Shown here: positions 61,442-64,000 of the stretch, one piece after another
Numbering within the stretch: the first letter of the stretch is position 1
How the letters are laid out: each line of letters opens with the position of its first letter
NCBI RefSeq assembly: GCF_947496725.1
Contig: NZ_CANMDS010000006.1
Coordinates: 1 to 64,000 of the forward strand
DNA from: an uncultured Dokdonia sp.
Lineage (GTDB): Bacteria; Bacteroidota; Bacteroidia; Flavobacteriales; Flavobacteriaceae
Length of the DNA stretch: 64,000 bases
Reading direction: 5' to 3'
Notes under the pieces: model-generated
Told to the model about the DNA's origin: nothing
What the model saw: only the letters and a program-made list of their open reading frames with translations
The model's database searches: none
Program-made: the position numbers and the translations under genes

Positions 61442-63271
61442 ATGCTAGCATATATAAAAGAAGTATTACAAGAAATGCCTCAAGACTGGTTACGTCTTAC
61501 CACACATAGGTTAGACATCTATGATGAATCTAAAGCTAAAAGTCAGTTTCTTGATGAGTTTGAAAAACTATATAACAATAATGTTTCAGATCAAAAATCA
61601 CTGAGCCAGTTACCTACGGCTTATGATTATATAAGACTGGGACACCCACTATCAAGTATTTTAGAATGGGCAATAGCAAAAACATATGCCCTAAAGACAG
61701 AAAGCGTTATAAGCTTTCAGTCTAAGACTGTACCTGTGCTTGCCGTGCTTCGTAAAAATTTATTAGAAAATAAGAGCACACGCATTTTATATACTGGAGC
61801 GCTCTCTTCTCGTTTTGACACAACAGCCTTAAAAGAAGTGTACGGCTATAACTTTGAGCTTCAAAAGCTAGAAAGTGTTGATGATATCACACCTTTTAAT
61901 GGAAGCACAGTACTACTATCTGAACAGCAAAAAATCGCTACTACAGCCTTACATAAAGAAGTAGACTTTTATGTAAATACGTATGGGGATCTAGGTAGTA
62001 TTCTCATTATTAATGGAGAAAATAACAACCACTACGTAGCAGATGTACAACACGTGCGCAGAAGGGAGACGGTGGCAATGACACCAGAAAACACACTTGT
62101 AGCACTAGAGTCTCTCGTAAACACAACCGATTTTACCGCTAAAAAAAGTACCAAAGAAGCAGATAAAGTAAAGGTTTTAAGTACCATAAAAGAAATAACA
62201 CAAGCAAACTCAAAAGCGCTTGTAGGTTCAAGTGGACTATCTATACAATATGCCATAATGATGGGTCTTGTGGCAGAAGCTCAAGAACAACACCCTGGTA
62301 AAGCAATCAAGTTTGTAGTACCACCTAACTGTTATGGAGGAACAAATGACCAAGCTAGACGCGTAGCTGCCTGTCTTGATAATGTAGAGGTTGTAGACCT
62401 ACCGGTAGATGGTGATAATGATATGGTACAAAGTGTAGACCGTGTACTTACTACACTCGCAGAACAAGACGCTATACCATATATCATTGCAGAGATCCCT
62501 ACAAATCCAAGGGTAGAGGTGCCAGATCTTGTAAAACTTAAAGAAGTGTTGAGCACTCCTCGTAAAACTCCTGGTGGAGACACAGCAATAGATCCGGTAT
62601 TTATTCTAGATCAAACGTTTTGCCCTAATGTACACTTCTTAGGTGATAATGATTATCTATCAACTGTGAGAGCAATCTCATACGCCAGCGGATCAAAATT
62701 TCCGAGTGGCGGTAAAGTGACTGCTGGCTACTGTGTGGCAAACACGAAAGCAACTCCGCTCATCGCAAATATCGAGAAGCACTTAACCATATGCGATAAT
62801 GAGGCTACAGCTTTGCAATATGAGTTACTTGCTCAACAACTGCCTTCTATGAACCAGCGCATTGCAGATGCTTATGTCAACACACGTAAGTTTGTAACTT
62901 TTATAAGCGAAGTGCTGCCAGATGCAAAAATCAATTTTGTTTCAGAAGAGCTCGCTCAAGAAGGATTTACTCCATCTGTGTTTTCACTAGACTTACCTAC
63001 TAAGGGTGATACACCAGGCCAGCGTGAGACCTATAAAAGAGCGCTCAACCACAAACTTATAAACTTAATGATTACAGAAATCCCTAAGGAGAGCAAGTAC
63101 TGTGTAAGTTATGGGCAACTTAAGGGTGTGTACTGGACTATACCTGCAACCTCTACCCAAGGCACAACTAAGGAGGGTGATAAAGATTACATCGCTCGTG
63201 TGTCCCTCTCACCAAATATGGATTTAGAACGTCACAAAGAGATTTTTAAAGAATTTGTAAGTGAGATGTAA
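61442..63271 (+). CDS. PLP-dependent enzyme of the Cys/Met-metabolism group, extended N-terminus
   Basis: This 609-residue protein carries the cystathionine synthase/lyase-like fold in its second half: VPPNCYGGTNDQ, ILDQTFCPNVHFLGD (PLP aspartate), and ASGSKFPSGGKV with Schiff-base lysine 419. The first roughly 250 residues are unlike the usual 380-400 residue members. Reaction is not determinable; a gamma- or beta-elimination or replacement on a sulfur amino acid is plausible. Confidence 0.8.
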   Translation: MLAYIKEVLQEMPQDWLRLTTHRLDIYDESKAKSQFLDEFEKLYNNNVSDQKSLSQLPTAYDYIRLGHPLSSILEWAIAKTYALKTESVISFQSKTVPVLAVLRKNLLENKSTRILYTGALSSRFDTTALKEVYGYNFELQKLESVDDITPFNGSTVLLSEQQKIATTALHKEVDFYVNTYGDLGSILIINGENNNHYVADVQHVRRRETVAMTPENTLVALESLVNTTDFTAKKSTKEADKVKVLSTIKEITQANSKALVGSSGLSIQYAIMMGLVAEAQEQHPGKAIKFVVPPNCYGGTNDQARRVAACLDNVEVVDLPVDGDNDMVQSVDRVLTTLAEQDAIPYIIAEIPTNPRVEVPDLVKLKEVLSTPRKTPGGDTAIDPVFILDQTFCPNVHFLGDNDYLSTVRAISYASGSKFPSGGKVTAGYCVANTKATPLIANIEKHLTICDNEATALQYELLAQQLPSMNQRIADAYVNTRKFVTFISEVLPDAKINFVSEELAQEGFTPSVFSLDLPTKGDTPGQRETYKRALNHKLINLMITEIPKESKYCVSYGQLKGVYWTIPATSTQGTTKEGDKDYIARVSLSPNMDLERHKEIFKEFVSEM

Positions 63272-63297
63272 CTAAAATTTGTTGCAAAGTTTAGAGG

Positions 63298-63335
63298 CGC
63301 TTGTAAAATCTATTGTAGATTTTACAAGCGTTTTT
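63298..63335 (+). terminator. Rho-independent terminator after the PLP enzyme
   Basis: Perfect 15-bp stem CGCTTGTAAAATCTA/TAGATTTTACAAGCG with a 3-nt loop, then T5. Confidence 0.92.
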
Positions 63336-63368
63336 AAGTTATGAGCATTATAATTATCGGTCTTAGTA

Positions 63369-63384
63369 CGCTTTCGCGAAAGCG
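63369..63384. repeat. 16-bp palindrome copy 20 (intergenic)
   Basis: Exact, following a T-A flank, in the gap between the PLP enzyme terminator and the DinB-like gene. Confidence 0.95.
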
Positions 63385-63439
63385 TGATACTACATTTAAA
63401 ATTTATGTAGAAACATTATCTTGTAATTAAAATAATGTA

Positions 63440-63916
63440 ATGACTACTTCTCAACATCTTGCAAAGCACCTCAGAGAGTTCATATCTGGACCTAACACGA
63501 CGGGTTCTCATCTTAAAGAACATCTAGACGACATAACACTAGATGAGGCAAATAAAGCGCTCTATGGACTTAATACCATTGCAAAGCTTGTCTATCACAT
63601 TAACTATTATATTGAGGCTGTAAGTGGTGTTCTGGATGGAAAGCCACTCACTGCAAAAGATATATATAGCTACGATGCACCTATATTAAAAACTCAAGAG
63701 GCTTGGAAACTTAGACTCGATACATTGTATACAAATCTAGATAGATGTGCATCTCAAGCATCTAGGCTTACAGACCAAGAGCTAAAGAGTAATTTTGTAT
63801 TAGAAAAGTACGGTACTTATGAGCGTAATCTAATGGGACTGCTGGAGCACTCGCATTATCATTTTGGGCAAATTGTAGTTCTCAAAAAAATAATTAGACA
63901 ACAGCCTGTACAGTAA
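63440..63916 (+). CDS. DinB-like four-helix protein
   Basis: This 158-residue helical protein has histidines in YHINYYIEAV and LLEHSHYHFGQIVVLKK, placed as the metal-binding triad of the DinB/YfiT superfamily, several of which are thiol-S-transferases. The role here is unknown. A terminator follows. Confidence 0.8.
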   Translation: MTTSQHLAKHLREFISGPNTTGSHLKEHLDDITLDEANKALYGLNTIAKLVYHINYYIEAVSGVLDGKPLTAKDIYSYDAPILKTQEAWKLRLDTLYTNLDRCASQASRLTDQELKSNFVLEKYGTYERNLMGLLEHSHYHFGQIVVLKKIIRQQPVQ

Positions 63917-63932
63917 GATTTACCTTAAAATA

Positions 63933-63964
63933 AAAAACTCCCGATATTGCTATCGGGAGTTTTT
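63933..63964. terminator. Bidirectional rho-independent terminator
   Basis: Ten-base-pair stem ACTCCCGATA/TATCGGGAGT with a 4-nt loop, A-run before and T-run after. It serves the DinB-like gene and the convergent gene entering at the right edge. Confidence 0.88.
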
Positions 63965-63970
63965 AGTTAT

Positions 63971-64000
63971 TTAGTCTTCTAGAGGCTTCATCTCGAAGTC
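63971..64000 (-). CDS. Partial C-terminus of a minus-strand gene
   Basis: The edge of the window reads DFEMKPLED followed by TAA on the minus strand, directly behind the terminator. It is probably the last nine residues of a gene continuing beyond the window. Nine residues are too few to name it. Confidence 0.55.
   Translation of the reverse strand, partial: DFEMKPLED

Overview
The window is a contiguous, AT-rich stretch of a marine Flavobacteriaceae (Bacteroidota) chromosome, probably Dokdonia-like. That reading rests on protein content recalled from the family: SusC/SusD, a GYDIA-type GHMP kinase, class II HMG-CoA reductase, LptC, DUF547 proteins, an NhaD antiporter, and promoters of the Bacteroidota form TTG-N19/20-TATATTTG. 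No transposase, integrase, phage gene or CRISPR array was seen.

Layout. 0-7.4 kb, minus strand: two identical tRNA-Val genes, folC, an ExbB-ExbD-TonB-like energy module, nhaD, an amino-acid dehydrogenase and anmK. 7.5-33.3 kb, mixed strands, mostly housekeeping: acyl-CoA dehydrogenase, nuclease, orphan OppC-like permease, tail-specific protease, surE-lpxB, NlpC/P60 peptidase, comEC, thioredoxin, POT transporter, DPP-IV-like peptidase, mevalonate genes, PpiD, CorC-type protein, lptC, TPR and outer-membrane proteins, coaX, mtfA. tRNA-Phe follows at 33.4 kb.

33.7-48.9 kb, all plus strand: a 15-kb arsenosugar-type locus. It holds a CXXC peroxidase-like protein, the radical-SAM enzyme ArsS, two TIGR04282 glycosyltransferase-like proteins, a SusC/SusD pair, a sodium:solute symporter, a divergent metallophosphoesterase, a rhodanese, two tiny membrane proteins, a purine-nucleoside phosphorylase, the methyltransferase ArsM, two DUF547 lipoproteins and a TIGR04283 glycosyltransferase. 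A plausible route is: ArsM methylates As(III); ArsS joins dimethylarsenic to the deoxyadenosyl group of SAM; the phosphorylase removes adenine; a glycosyltransferase adds the aglycone. SusCD and the symporter would move a substrate or product. A promoter whose -7 box lies inside a perfect inverted repeat precedes the first gene. Several lesions lie here: a lost start codon in the first TIGR04282 gene, a signal peptide with no ATG in the rhodanese gene, and an HxlR regulator with two nonsense codons next door.

49-64 kb: nitroreductase, head-GIN lipoprotein, PagL-like deacylase, a 51-aa YqaE/Pmp3 protein, two tandem Omp85-like proteins, a GH113-like hydrolase, an outer-membrane transporter-like protein, a third DUF547 protein, an FAD oxidoreductase beside a membrane polyferredoxin, a 609-aa PLP enzyme and a DinB-like protein.

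The most striking non-gene signal is a 16-bp perfect palindrome, CGCTTTCGCGAAAGCG (often ACGC...GCGT). It occurs 20 times (18 exact, two with one mismatch), about once per 3.2 kb, plus three decayed copies. Nine copies are intergenic, often just after stop codons. Eleven lie in reading frames, where it reads as RFRES, AFAKA or LSRKR. All three frames are open, and the strand does not matter because the sequence is its own reverse complement.
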